NCBI RefSeq assembly: GCF_017115085.1
Contig: NZ_JABXKJ010000227.1
Span: forward strand, 1-64,000
DNA length: 64,000 nucleotides
Direction of reading: 5' to 3'
Origin: Nostoc sp. NMS7
GTDB lineage: Bacteria; Cyanobacteriota; Cyanobacteriia; Cyanobacteriales; Nostocaceae
In this document: positions 52,021 through 60,753 of the stretch, in pieces
Layout of the letters: the number at the start of each line of letters is the position of its first letter
Position numbering within the stretch: position 1 is the first letter of the stretch
Translations under genes and position numbers: made by a program
Notes under the pieces: generated by a model
The model's input: the letters and a program-made list of their open reading frames with translations, nothing else
Told to the model about the DNA's origin: nothing
The model's database searches: none

Positions 52021-52089
52021 AATCCAGGTGCAGACCTAGAAAACTAATGCTGCGACAAAAATTGCCAAAATTTAATTCTATGCAAGGTT

Positions 52090-52323
52090 TTAGGAGAACT
52101 TTTCCCAGGATTGGGCAACTAATTGGGTCAACCAGCGACGTTGTTGCTGATCCAACAGTGGATCATCTGCTAGCAACTGAGCGGTTAATTCTTCCAAAGA
52201 TTGACCCTGAGCGCGGACAATTTTAATAACTCCAGCGATCGCACTAGCAACTAGTTCTTCATCAATCGGCTGTTGTCGCAGGGCAACAATTTCCTGGGGA
52301 CTCTCTGGAATGGGATAATTCAT
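52090..52323 (-). CDS. small conserved soluble protein
   Basis: The 77-residue protein is acidic and helical (EELVASAIAGVIKIVRAQGQ, SLEELTAQLLADDPLLDQQQ then RRWLTQLVAQSWEKF). No signal, membrane helix or metal site is seen. The order 'SLEELTAQLL-DDPLLD--QRRWL' is one I have seen in small uncharacterised cyanobacterial proteins. Function unknown. It is read divergently from the flavoprotein gene at 52484, with 160 bases between them. Confidence 0.7.
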   Translation of the reverse strand: MNYPIPESPQEIVALRQQPIDEELVASAIAGVIKIVRAQGQSLEELTAQLLADDPLLDQQQRRWLTQLVAQSWEKFS

Positions 52324-52483
52324 GGCGTAGGTTTAGAGAAATAAAAAATGAACAATAACTTTGACAAACTCTTAAAATTTCTTCACTGAATCTTTACGAA
52401 ACTAATAGGGCGGAGTTTACCTTACTTTGTGCCTTCATAAAATCTGTCTTAGTGAGTAGATTCATGGGAGATGTCAGGAAAAA

Positions 52484-54622
52484 ATGAGAGAAATCCTTTA
52501 TTTAGAAGTTCCAACTTCGGATATAGCAACTGTGCGTAGCTGGTTACAAACAGATTTTGAACCCGGAAATGGAGAAAAAGTACTTACCTCGGAAGGCTTT
52601 CGCCTCAAAATACCCACTGCAACTACAGCTGCTACTGGGACTATTGCCGAAAACTTGCCTGCGGAACTTTCAGTATTTGTCTGGTCGGTGCAACGAACTA
52701 CCTATCTAAAAGTGTTTCGTTGGGCAGAACAACCCTTCCCCAATGAGAGACAAATCCTGCAACGCCTGACCAAGGAAATCAGAAGCCGTTTTCCGCATGA
52801 TTACCCAGAACCACCAGCGATTGATTTATCCCAACAGTCGATTTTTGCAGCACTAGGCTCTGTTTACCCCCTCACCGTCAAATATTTTCAGAAAATGCCC
52901 AACGGTGAATATGACCTAACGCGTGCCTACTGGTGGGAACAACGATGGCGCGAAGGAGTACGGAATCCGCAGCAACCGCGTCAAGTCGTGTTTTCCCATG
53001 TGAGAGGAGCAGGGGAGCAGGGAAGCAGGGAGGAAATAACCAATGCTCAATGCCCAATGCCCAATGCCCAATACGACATCATCTATATCGGTGGCGCACT
53101 AGGCGCGATTCATGCGGCACTGATGGCAAAACTCGGATATAAAGTTCTGCTAGTGGAACGAATGCCTTTTGGGCGGATGAACCGAGAATGGAATATTTCC
53201 CGCGATGAGATTCAAAGCTTGGTTAACCTGGGTTTAGTCACCCCGGCTGAGTTAGAAACTATCATTGCCAGGGAATATAAAGACGGATTCAATAAGTTTT
53301 TTGATGCTAATAATCCAGCCAAACTGCGATCGCCCGTCCTCCACACACCCACAGTCCTAAATTTGGGTTTAGATTCCGAAAAATGGCTGCAAATGTGTGG
53401 GCAAAAACTGCAAGCAGCAGGCGGTGAAATCTGGGATGAAACAGAGTTTATCCGTGCAGATATTGATATATCACAAGTCATTTTGAAAGTCAAGCACTTA
53501 TCCAGTCAAAGCGAGAAGCAAGTAAGTGGACGACTACTAATAGATGCAATGGGAACTGCATCGCCCATCGCTTGGCAATTAAATGGTGGTCGGGCTTTTG
53601 ATAGTGTATGTCCGACAGTGGGAGCGGCAATTGAGAGCGGATTTGAGCCAGGGGTATGGGATTCCCAATATGGAGACGTTCTTTACAGTCATGGGGATAT
53701 TTCGCGGGGAAGGCAGTTGATTTGGGAATTGTTTCCGGGAGCAAATGATGAACTGACGATTTATTTATTTCATTACCATGAAGTTAACGCTGAAAATCCC
53801 GGTTCCTTGCTGGAAATGTACGAGGACTTTTTCACGATTTTGCCAGAGTATCGTCGGTGCGATATGGACAAATTGGTGTGGAAGAAGCCGACATTTGGGT
53901 ATATACCGGGGCATTTTAGTGTGGGGAGTAGCGATCGCACAGTTGCCTTTGATCGATTGATTGCGATCGGTGATGCGGCATCACTCCAGTCTCCCCTGGT
54001 CTTCACCGGTTTTGGTTCCCTAGTTCGCAACTTAGAGCGCTTGACAACGCTACTGGATACTGCTCTCAAACATGACTTGTTGAGTTTCCGACATTTGAAC
54101 CAAATTCGCGCCTACCAAAGCAACGTTTCAGTGACTTGGCTATTTTCCAAAGGCATGATGGTGCCCACAGGGAAATTCTTACCACCGCAGCGAATTAACT
54201 CCATGCTCAACACCTTTTTTGGGCTGTTAGCAGACGAACCCGTAGAGGTGGCAGATAACTTCATCAAAGATCGGTGTGATTGGTTAACCTTTAACCGCCT
54301 AGCACTGAAAGCAGCTAGCAAAAATCCCGCCTTGCTTTTATGGATTTGGCAACTTGCTGGCCCAAGGGATTTGCTCAGATGGCTTGGTAGTTATTTCAAC
54401 TTCGGTCGTCATGCCTTGGTTAGTGCTTTGCTGAGTCCGTGGTTTGGGCGCTTCTTGAGCCAGATAGGTTTTTGGCTGGAACCCCGGAATCCGGGATTAT
54501 GGCTGTGGCTATTGGCGATTAATTATGCGATCGCCACAGGGAAACCGCGATCGCGCACTCAGGTAGCAAAACCCAACCCAGAAGCCATAATTCCGAAGTC
54601 AGAAGTAAGAATTAGTCATTAG
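52484..54622 (+). CDS. CruA/CruP-like FAD flavoprotein (lycopene cyclase-related)
   Basis: The 712-residue protein has an N-terminal extension of about 190 residues (REILYLEVPTSDIATVRSWL; LGSVYPLTVKYFQKMPNGEY) followed by a FAD-binding fold (YDIIYIGGALGAIHAALMAK, VLLVERMPFGRMNREWNISR). RMNREWNISRDEI and the C-terminal VFTGFGSLVRNLERLTTLLD plus long hydrophobic tail fit the CruA/CruP group of carotenoid cyclase-type proteins. I cannot separate CruA from CruP by eye; the role may be lycopene cyclisation or protection against oxidative by-products. Residues about 173-198 (RGAGEQGSREEITNAQCPMP) are derived from GAGCAGGG and CAATGCC repeats inserted in frame just before the FAD strand. Confidence 0.78.
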   Translation: MREILYLEVPTSDIATVRSWLQTDFEPGNGEKVLTSEGFRLKIPTATTAATGTIAENLPAELSVFVWSVQRTTYLKVFRWAEQPFPNERQILQRLTKEIRSRFPHDYPEPPAIDLSQQSIFAALGSVYPLTVKYFQKMPNGEYDLTRAYWWEQRWREGVRNPQQPRQVVFSHVRGAGEQGSREEITNAQCPMPNAQYDIIYIGGALGAIHAALMAKLGYKVLLVERMPFGRMNREWNISRDEIQSLVNLGLVTPAELETIIAREYKDGFNKFFDANNPAKLRSPVLHTPTVLNLGLDSEKWLQMCGQKLQAAGGEIWDETEFIRADIDISQVILKVKHLSSQSEKQVSGRLLIDAMGTASPIAWQLNGGRAFDSVCPTVGAAIESGFEPGVWDSQYGDVLYSHGDISRGRQLIWELFPGANDELTIYLFHYHEVNAENPGSLLEMYEDFFTILPEYRRCDMDKLVWKKPTFGYIPGHFSVGSSDRTVAFDRLIAIGDAASLQSPLVFTGFGSLVRNLERLTTLLDTALKHDLLSFRHLNQIRAYQSNVSVTWLFSKGMMVPTGKFLPPQRINSMLNTFFGLLADEPVEVADNFIKDRCDWLTFNRLALKAASKNPALLLWIWQLAGPRDLLRWLGSYFNFGRHALVSALLSPWFGRFLSQIGFWLEPRNPGLWLWLLAINYAIATGKPRSRTQVAKPNPEAIIPKSEVRISH
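53007..53076 (+). repeat. repeat insertion inside the CruA/CruP-like gene
   Basis: GGAGCAGGGGAGCAGGGAAG is followed by CAATGCCCAATGCCCAATG. The block is in frame and adds about 25 residues before the FAD-binding strand. Confidence 0.8.
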
Positions 54623-54641
54623 TCATTAGTCATTAGTCATT
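54610..54641 (+). repeat. CATTAGT heptamers
   Basis: Four copies of ATTAGTC span the end of the CruA/CruP-like gene, whose last codons (RISH) come from the repeat. Confidence 0.8.
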
Positions 54642-54645
54642 GGGC

Positions 54646-54687
54646 ATTAATCGCGTCTCTCCAAACTCCTGTACAGACGCGATTAAT
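54646..54687. terminator. 13-bp hairpin between convergent genes
   Basis: ATTAATCGCGTCT (54646-54658) and AGACGCGATTAAT (54675-54687) are perfect inverse arms with a 16-base loop. It is placed between the plus-strand gene ending at 54622 and the minus-strand gene ending at 54705. The GACGCGATTAATCGCGTC core looks like a dispersed repeat, so the terminator role is inferred from position. Confidence 0.6.
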
Positions 54688-54704
54688 CGCGTCTTTCCCA
54701 ACTC

Positions 54705-56249
54705 CTAACTCTTGGGGCGAAAATTCGGCAATTCCACGGATGCCAATGACTTACGCCCCTTAGGTGGACGCTGGGGATAAACCACTGGTGAGGGTGAATT
54801 GGCATCATCGGTGTTATCACCTGATGACTCTGGGGAAAAATCAGTCCCCGACAATTCCAACTGTGTCAATTGTGAAACTTCTGACCAATAGTCTTCAGTG
54901 TCTTCAACAGGCGTCTCGGTGTGAGGTGAACTAGAGGAAACTGGTAAATTATCGGCTGGTGAAAGCTCAGAATCTATCATTCCAGAAGTGGAGGTAGTTG
55001 CAAGGCGATTAATTTCTGTCTCCAATTGCTCCTCCTGTGGATTTTCTAGCTCCTGATCGTCTTCTAAGATTGTTGCTAAAGTCTCCCAGATAGGCGGATT
55101 ACTATCTACCTCCGTTTTCGCAGCCGGCGGTGGTGATGCAGATGCAGTCTGGGAGGTGAAAAACATTTGGATTAGACTATCTAATTGCTGATCTAAATTT
55201 GACGAACCCAAAGGTGAAACAGCTTCCGGTGTATCTGGGGAATCATCAATTTCTGGAGAGGGTCCCGGTTGTGCTGGCGTTGGCGTATCTTTCTTAACTG
55301 ACCAGTTCCAAGAAGATGATGCTGTCGGAGTGGCTTCATTTTTTTGAAATGGGACTGGTGTTGAGGGTTCGCCCCAAGAATTATCTAGATCATCAGTTAA
55401 GGATTCTGATTCTGTTGACCAAGGTTGAATTGGCTGGGCGTTAGGAAACAAAGACCGAGCTTTTTTAGAGAATCTTCCTTGTCCACTGGTTATGTCTTTG
55501 GGATGTTTTGCAGTATCCTCTAGAGAGTCATAGGTAGTCCGGGGTGGATCTAGACATTTTTCCAGAGCTGCTTTAAATTGCAGCGTCTGGCGTTGTTGTC
55601 GCATCAGTCTAGTACGTAACTCCCGACAAGCATTTTCTGATTGCAATAGCTGCTGAGACTGTTCGTTGCTGTTAGTGTGTAGCAACGTACATTCTCGCTC
55701 TAACTGGGCGAGGCGTTGTTGGCTAATTTGTAGCTGTGCTTTATAACTATCAATAAAAAGTTCCTGGCGTTGAACAGTTTGTACAGCAGTTTCTAATTGT
55801 TGAAATAGGGATTTTATCTGCTCTTGAGCCGCAGCCAGTTCCTGAGTATGTTGGTTGAGCATCGACTCACTAACGCTCGAACGCGTTCTTTGCCACTGCA
55901 AAACCTTTTCAGACTCAGCTAAGTTATCTTTTAGCTGCTCCACTTGTCCATACAAGTTATTGTTAGCCGCACGCAATTCTTCATTCAATGCCAGCAGGTT
56001 CTGAAATTCCGAGTCAATAAGTGCTTGTTTGCCGCTTTCCGGCTCTGCAACCCAGTCCTGCTGAGTGGTATCTTGTGAAAATTGTCTATCTTCAGCTGGC
56101 ATGAGGAGTGGCAGTTTTCTAACTGTCATATTGTCATTAGGCACAACTGCGTAAAAGGGACAACTCGCCTGCTCTGATTGTGGCGAATTAGCAGAATTTA
56201 GGGATTCGATCACAGCCCTCTTGTCTGAAGTGTCAGCTTCATTCATCAC
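54705..56249 (-). CDS. coiled-coil, low-complexity protein
   Basis: The 514-residue protein has a long coiled coil at about residues 80-230 (LNEELRAANNNLYGQVEQLK, RQELFIDSYKAQLQISQQRL, AQLERECTLLHTNSNEQSQQ). The flanks are Pro/Ser/Asp/Glu-rich and probably disordered (PTPAQPGPSPEIDDSPDTPE). No signal, membrane helix or enzyme motif is visible. The C-terminal RPPKGRKSLASVELPNFRPK is basic and may be a docking motif. It is monocistronic; a scaffold or cytoskeletal role is possible but not supported by a named family. Confidence 0.75.
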   Translation of the reverse strand: MMNEADTSDKRAVIESLNSANSPQSEQASCPFYAVVPNDNMTVRKLPLLMPAEDRQFSQDTTQQDWVAEPESGKQALIDSEFQNLLALNEELRAANNNLYGQVEQLKDNLAESEKVLQWQRTRSSVSESMLNQHTQELAAAQEQIKSLFQQLETAVQTVQRQELFIDSYKAQLQISQQRLAQLERECTLLHTNSNEQSQQLLQSENACRELRTRLMRQQRQTLQFKAALEKCLDPPRTTYDSLEDTAKHPKDITSGQGRFSKKARSLFPNAQPIQPWSTESESLTDDLDNSWGEPSTPVPFQKNEATPTASSSWNWSVKKDTPTPAQPGPSPEIDDSPDTPEAVSPLGSSNLDQQLDSLIQMFFTSQTASASPPPAAKTEVDSNPPIWETLATILEDDQELENPQEEQLETEINRLATTSTSGMIDSELSPADNLPVSSSSPHTETPVEDTEDYWSEVSQLTQLELSGTDFSPESSGDNTDDANSPSPVVYPQRPPKGRKSLASVELPNFRPKS

Positions 56250-56753
56250 TCTTGACCCACCTGCTTAAAAATATTCAGCAGTGCTGGCATTAGCATTGCT
56301 TCTCAACTGTGTGTAATCAGCATTTGCTCTAAAAGCTAAGTTTAACTCTCTCCAAGCACCAGTAATTAATCATCAATATTTTGGATTTAGACTGATGCCG
56401 TTATAACACTATGATCCTCTTCCTCGTCAAGAAGAAGAAGAAGAATTTTGATGTAGCTTTAGCTGACCGCAGGGTGGGAGACAAGGGGGAGAGAGGAGAA
56501 ACGCGATACTTAAAAACTAAACTGTATTGGCTGATGAAGTTTTTCTAGATTCAAAAACTGGATAATTATATAGTTTATTATTTATAATCGCATCTGTCTG
56601 AAGATTGTAATTAAAAATGTCTTCTTCAATAAGTTTTTATACTGATAAATTCTGACGCCTCGGCGGAGCGTCTCCGGCTCCGCTACTTAATTCTAAATTC
56701 TGCTGTAAATTTAGAGTTTTTCTAAAATCTATTTTTTTCAAAAGAGGTGAGCT
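56250..56753. other. spacer with short repeats
   Basis: An AT-rich spacer of 504 bases with a small dispersed repeat (GCGGAGCGTCTCCGGCTCCG) at 56665-56690. It contains the divergent promoters of the coiled-coil gene and the RNA-ligase remnant; AAAAGAGGTGAGCT before 56754 holds a ribosome-binding site. No other gene. Confidence 0.5.
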
Positions 56754-57118
56754 ATGAGTATTTTTAAAGTTGAAGTTGTCAAAATCAACAGCATTAATCC
56801 TCATCCCAATGCTGATAGGCTAGATATTGCCTCTATTGAAGGTATGGCGTATCAAGTAATTATAGTCAAAGGTAACTTTCACCCTGGAGATTTAGCTTTT
56901 TACTTTCCTATTGATAGTGTTATTCCAGAAAACTTTTTAGATAAGTTTGGTATTCGTAACTACTACTCGAAAAAACTGTGTGCTGCCCTAATTGCATCAT
57001 GGAAGGCGTTATTGTGCAACCACTCATTGAGAAAACGCATCCAGAAATAGGTAGAGTAGTCTTAAAGTTGATTAGCGATCGCTATCTGCTGCGTAAGGAT
57101 GGAACTGAACTTCATTAG
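56754..57118 (+). pseudogene. RNA ligase (DRB0094/Rnl5-type) with large internal deletion
   Basis: The first 75 codons encode the N-terminal OB-fold part of an Rnl5-type RNA ligase: FKVEVVKINSINPHPNADRL, GDLAFYFPIDSVIPENFLDK, FGIRNYYSKKLCAAL. About 990 bases that should encode the adenylyltransferase domain, with its KxDG lysine, are missing. The C-terminal end then appears in another frame (MEGVIVQPLIEKTHPEIGRV, SDRYLLRKDGTELH), with the stop at 57118. The fusion point is about 56985-56999. The N-terminal frame runs on into unrelated codons to 57050. Confidence 0.75.
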
Positions 57119-57184
57119 GTTCAACTCGATTTTTGGTGTCCCCACCTTAACTCACCTTCCGAAATCGACTTACGAATTATTCTC

Positions 57185-58684
57185 TCAAGGTAGCCACCGG
57201 GGATGAAATCCGGCTAAGGGGAGTTTTTCTGGTCTAATTTCAACAGTCGCAGCATCAGCGATGGGTAACAGAGGCATCAACCATAGGCTACTGGTAGCGA
57301 TCGCATCTCCATCATCAGTTTTCAAAGTGTTTGCGGGTAATGATGCTGTCGCGTTTGTCTGCGGCACTACTTGGTCAAATAATAAGCCCAAACCGTCAGC
57401 AGATAAAGTCATTTGCACATTCCGTTGAGCGGGAGGCAGTACTAGCAGTGGTTTCTGTTGCCCGGTTTTCAGATCAATTGCTACCACATAAGGCTGTTCT
57501 ATGTATTGTTCCTTGGATACTAGCTGTGTCAGCAAGCAGTAGAGGGTGGGTGAGGCGATGTCAAATTGGCAGCTGAGAATTGAGCCTGTAGTTTTTAATA
57601 GCTGTTTCTGCACACCTTGGTTTGTCACCAAAAATAAATCTCGCGTGTAATCTGTATTAAACTTTACCATCGCTGCTTGAGAGCCATCTTTGGAGAAAGC
57701 CTGTACCAAACCAAACTGCGGCAGAAAATCTAGGGGTCTACTGGCATCATCTTGCAGTGGTAAGATCGCTGCTCCCTGTCCTTGGGCAACTGCTACGGCT
57801 TTACTATCTGGCGTAATCATAAAGTCTCCCCCCGGTTGGCTTTTTAGGCGTTTCGGGGCGGTTTTTTCTCCTGAACCGTTACTGGTTGCTGGCATAAACC
57901 ATAGTCCAAAGTCGCCGGGATTAGTTTTATTTCCTCTCTGGATGACAATAGTTTGCCCATCGGGTGATAAGTCAAATTTTAGGTTTTGATAATCTTTACT
58001 ATCTAAAGTCAGGTCAACTTTGCCTCCTGCTTCTGCTTCTTTTCCCGATTTACCAGAAACGCCTGTTGTCACTGTATAGAGTTGGGCTGAAAGTAAGTCT
58101 TGGTTATTTGCGGCGCGAGCAGAAAATAAAATTTTCTCCCCATCTGGAAATGACTCAAAGTCAATTACTATCAAGTCTTTAGGGGTAAGTATCCTTTTTT
58201 GCTCTTGAGTCAAATTGTAAAGAACTAACCGCCCCTGTTCTTCTTGATTGGTTCCGATGTAAAGGATGACGCGATCGCGTGTGCGGAAGTTACCAACAAA
58301 GGGCTGTATCAGCCGATTTTTGCCTTCTTGCTGGGCAAACTTATCTTTGGCTCCCTGTAACTCCACTTTATAATTCGTACCATAGGGTGCTGGTGTCACC
58401 AGTGTATAAACCATCCGCCGCCCTGCCCAACTGAATTTGCCTGCTAGGGGTGGCTCAATTTTTAAGTTATCCTCTACGCTTTTTATTTCCATTGGGCGGC
58501 TGAAGGTGAAGGTGAAGGAGTTATCTTCTGCCCCAATTTGTTGATTTTGCCAAGTAAATTCCCGGACACGAGCAGTCACCACATCACCTTGCAATAGAAT
58601 TAACCCAATCAGCACACTCAAGAGTAGCATTAGTGCGATCGCTATCCGATCTAGTGGTTGGATAAATGCTTTAGATTTAATCAT
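57185..58684 (-). CDS. membrane-anchored Ig-like and propeller-like protein
   Basis: The 499-residue protein has one N-terminal membrane helix (IAIALMLLLSVLIGLILL), then a bacterial Ig-like domain of the Big_5 type (about residues 40-120: SFTFTFSRPMEIKSVEDNLK, YTLVTPAPYGTNYKVEL). The rest (about 140-480) carries repeats such as FESFPDGEKILFSARAAN and LKFDLSPDGQTIVIQRGNK, as in TolB/WD40-like beta-propellers, with blades ending in x-D-G. It should face the periplasm. It is read from the same strand as the two membrane genes upstream, 81 bases away across repeats, and may be co-transcribed. Confidence 0.75.
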   Translation of the reverse strand: MIKSKAFIQPLDRIAIALMLLLSVLIGLILLQGDVVTARVREFTWQNQQIGAEDNSFTFTFSRPMEIKSVEDNLKIEPPLAGKFSWAGRRMVYTLVTPAPYGTNYKVELQGAKDKFAQQEGKNRLIQPFVGNFRTRDRVILYIGTNQEEQGRLVLYNLTQEQKRILTPKDLIVIDFESFPDGEKILFSARAANNQDLLSAQLYTVTTGVSGKSGKEAEAGGKVDLTLDSKDYQNLKFDLSPDGQTIVIQRGNKTNPGDFGLWFMPATSNGSGEKTAPKRLKSQPGGDFMITPDSKAVAVAQGQGAAILPLQDDASRPLDFLPQFGLVQAFSKDGSQAAMVKFNTDYTRDLFLVTNQGVQKQLLKTTGSILSCQFDIASPTLYCLLTQLVSKEQYIEQPYVVAIDLKTGQQKPLLVLPPAQRNVQMTLSADGLGLLFDQVVPQTNATASLPANTLKTDDGDAIATSSLWLMPLLPIADAATVEIRPEKLPLAGFHPRWLP

Positions 58685-58765
58685 TTGTTATGGGGCATTG
58701 GGCATGGGGCATGGGGCATTGGGCATGGGGCATTAGACTAATGACCAATGACCAATGACTAATGA
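58685..58765. repeat. GGGCATG and CATTAGT-type heptamers
   Basis: Tandem GGGGCATTGGGCAT units (58690-58730) are followed by ACCAATGACTAATG units up to the end of the TIGR03943 gene. They fill the space between the two genes. Confidence 0.8.
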
Positions 58766-59539
58766 CTAATAACTATAAGGATTCTCTGGTTGAGGAATCT
58801 TTTTGAAAGAGGTAGCGGCAATAGTAAGTTGGCGTTTACCTGCCAAATTTTCTGTTATCATTTGTCCTTCGACTTCCAGCCAACTATCAGCAGAGTAACG
58901 CTCTTGATTATCTTGTAGTTTGACGGGCAAGCCCACCGGGTAAGCATCTGCGGCACAGCAAGTTAAGACAAATCGTGCTAAAAACAAATATTCTTTTCCT
59001 AGATCCGCCGGGTGGATGACAAAGCCCTGCACCTTGACTTTTTGACCTGTATATGTATCTGGCTCAGGATAGACATTAACAGTGCGTACCCAGTCTACAA
59101 GCGATCGCTCTTCTGGACGAACACTAGCCCGAAAAGCTTGGGGTTTAACGCGTGTGCTTCCCAATAAATCAGCCGTCACACCCCTTTGGAGTGCTTTATC
59201 ACTCGCAAAAACTTGCGGTGTAATGATAAAACCTAGAATCGCTGTCGTCAATAACAAAGCACTGCCCCAACCAGGGGGAAATAAACTAATATGCGGGGAG
59301 TTTGGCGTCACATCACGGGGACGCCGTTGCCAAAGTTCCTGCATCTTCAACAAACCAATAATGATCAAGCTGATACCAGTCAGGACTACGAACCAAATGT
59401 AATTTGGGTGAATCAACAGGTTGAGCTTGTTAGTTAGCCAATATCTCAACATCAAAACGCCCCAAGCTGTAATTGCTATAGCATCCAGCCAAGGGAGTAA
59501 CAGATTTCGGATTTTAGATTTGGGATTTTTGTTATTCAT
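58766..59539 (-). CDS. TIGR03943-family membrane protein (YcgQ-like)
   Basis: The 257-residue protein has about three N-terminal membrane helices (WLDAIAITAWGVLMLRYWL; NYIWFVVLTGISLIIIGLLK; LLLTTAILGFIITPQVFA) and a soluble C-terminal domain with EYLFLARFVLTCCAADAYPV, where two Cys and a conserved Asp stand together. This is diagnostic of TIGR03943, the YcgQ-like partner of a DUF318 permease. The pair is found across bacteria next to each other, often under zinc control, and may transport metal or another ligand. Here the permease gene lies 146 bases upstream across a tandem duplicated repeat. Confidence 0.85.
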   Translation of the reverse strand: MNNKNPKSKIRNLLLPWLDAIAITAWGVLMLRYWLTNKLNLLIHPNYIWFVVLTGISLIIIGLLKMQELWQRRPRDVTPNSPHISLFPPGWGSALLLTTAILGFIITPQVFASDKALQRGVTADLLGSTRVKPQAFRASVRPEERSLVDWVRTVNVYPEPDTYTGQKVKVQGFVIHPADLGKEYLFLARFVLTCCAADAYPVGLPVKLQDNQERYSADSWLEVEGQMITENLAGKRQLTIAATSFKKIPQPENPYSY

Positions 59540-59549
59540 TGGTCATTAA

Positions 59550-59653
59550 TCACTTGTACTGAGCCTTGTCGTTGGCGCAGCCTCTCGTAGAGAAGTATTG
59601 GTCACTTGTACTGAGCTTTGTCGTTGGCGCAGCCTCTCGTAGAGAAGTATTAG
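59550..59653. repeat. 52-bp tandem duplication of a dispersed repeat
   Basis: Two near-identical 52-base units (59550-59601 and 59602-59653), each containing GTCGTTGGCGCAGCCTCTCG followed by TAGAGAAGTATT. They differ at few positions. The block separates the permease and TIGR03943 genes. Confidence 0.85.
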
Positions 59654-59685
59654 TCGTTAACAAAGGACAAATGACAAATAATTTT

Positions 59686-60753
59686 TTAAAGGACGTGCAA
59701 GTTCAGGAAAAGGGTGAACACAAATGTTAATTGTGCTGCTAAAGCAAATAAGTAAAAAACAGTTTTGGGTTTAAAAATGGATAACATCAAACCAATGCCT
59801 TTGATGTCAATCATTGGCCCAAAGACTAGAAATGCTAACAATGAACCACTGCTAAAGGTTGAGGCAAAAGATAGGGCAAAGAAAGAATCAACTGTAGAAC
59901 AAATTGACACCACTACTGCTAATATCAACATGACCACAATTGAGGTAATTGGCCCAGCACCCAAACTGAGAATTAATTCACGAGGAGCGAGGATTTGAAT
60001 AGCAGCAGCGATCGCACTTCCTAAAACCATGATTCCGCCCAGTTCTCGGAATTCTTGGATGCTATTATCCACAACTAGGCGCAGTTTATCTGCAAGCGGT
60101 TTATTGGAAGTAGAGTTTGAGGTAGGCGGTATCAAATTAGCATCTATCCGCAGAGGTATACCTGCTTTTCCTCCTAAGATATAAGTCCCAGATTGCAAGA
60201 TATTCGGTACCATTGCTTCCTGTTCTACTTGGTAAGGTTTACCACGGCGTTTGGTTTCAGGCTGCGCGGGTGGATTAAACTTCATATAACGAGCGATCGC
60301 AGGTTGAACTATAGGATTTAAGTCCTTTTGAAAACTGAAAACATATCCGATAATTGTGGCAATTGCTAGGGAAAATACGACTCGCAAGACCACTATTTCT
60401 GGCTGATCTCGAAATGCTGTCCAAGTTGACCAAATTACAACTGGGTTAATTGTTGGCGCTCCTAGCAAAAAACCAATTGCGACTGGTGTGGGTACTCCCT
60501 GAATCAGGAATCGCCGCGCTACCGGTACATTCCCGCACTCACACACCGGAAATAAAAAGCCGATCATGCTGCCAACTAAAGCACCCAGGAGCGGATTTTT
60601 GGGCATTTTTTCTACTAATTTGCGCTCATTAACAAAAAACAGCAGCAAACTGGAGAGTAAAACCCCAAGAAGCAAAAAAGGCATCGCCTCGACTAGCAGA
60701 CTTAGAAATAGCGTAAAACCATTGTTCAATTGATTCATGGGCGTCGCAGTCAA
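59686..60753 (-). CDS. DUF318-family permease (YcgR/SO_0444-like)
   Basis: The 355-residue protein has about eight membrane helices. Hallmarks of the family are FPVCECGNVPVARRFLIQGV with the conserved CECG pair, and FLLGAPTINPVVIWSTWTAF in the first half, with a mirrored segment VSICSTVDSFFALSFASTFS and SGSLLAFLVFGPMIDIKGIG in the second. These proteins are thought to move a metal or a small metal-linked ligand; none of the substrates is proven for this clade. It is the first gene of the three-gene minus-strand set 60753-57185. Confidence 0.88.
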   Translation of the reverse strand: MTATPMNQLNNGFTLFLSLLVEAMPFLLLGVLLSSLLLFFVNERKLVEKMPKNPLLGALVGSMIGFLFPVCECGNVPVARRFLIQGVPTPVAIGFLLGAPTINPVVIWSTWTAFRDQPEIVVLRVVFSLAIATIIGYVFSFQKDLNPIVQPAIARYMKFNPPAQPETKRRGKPYQVEQEAMVPNILQSGTYILGGKAGIPLRIDANLIPPTSNSTSNKPLADKLRLVVDNSIQEFRELGGIMVLGSAIAAAIQILAPRELILSLGAGPITSIVVMLILAVVVSICSTVDSFFALSFASTFSSGSLLAFLVFGPMIDIKGIGLMLSIFKPKTVFYLFALAAQLTFVFTLFLNLHVL

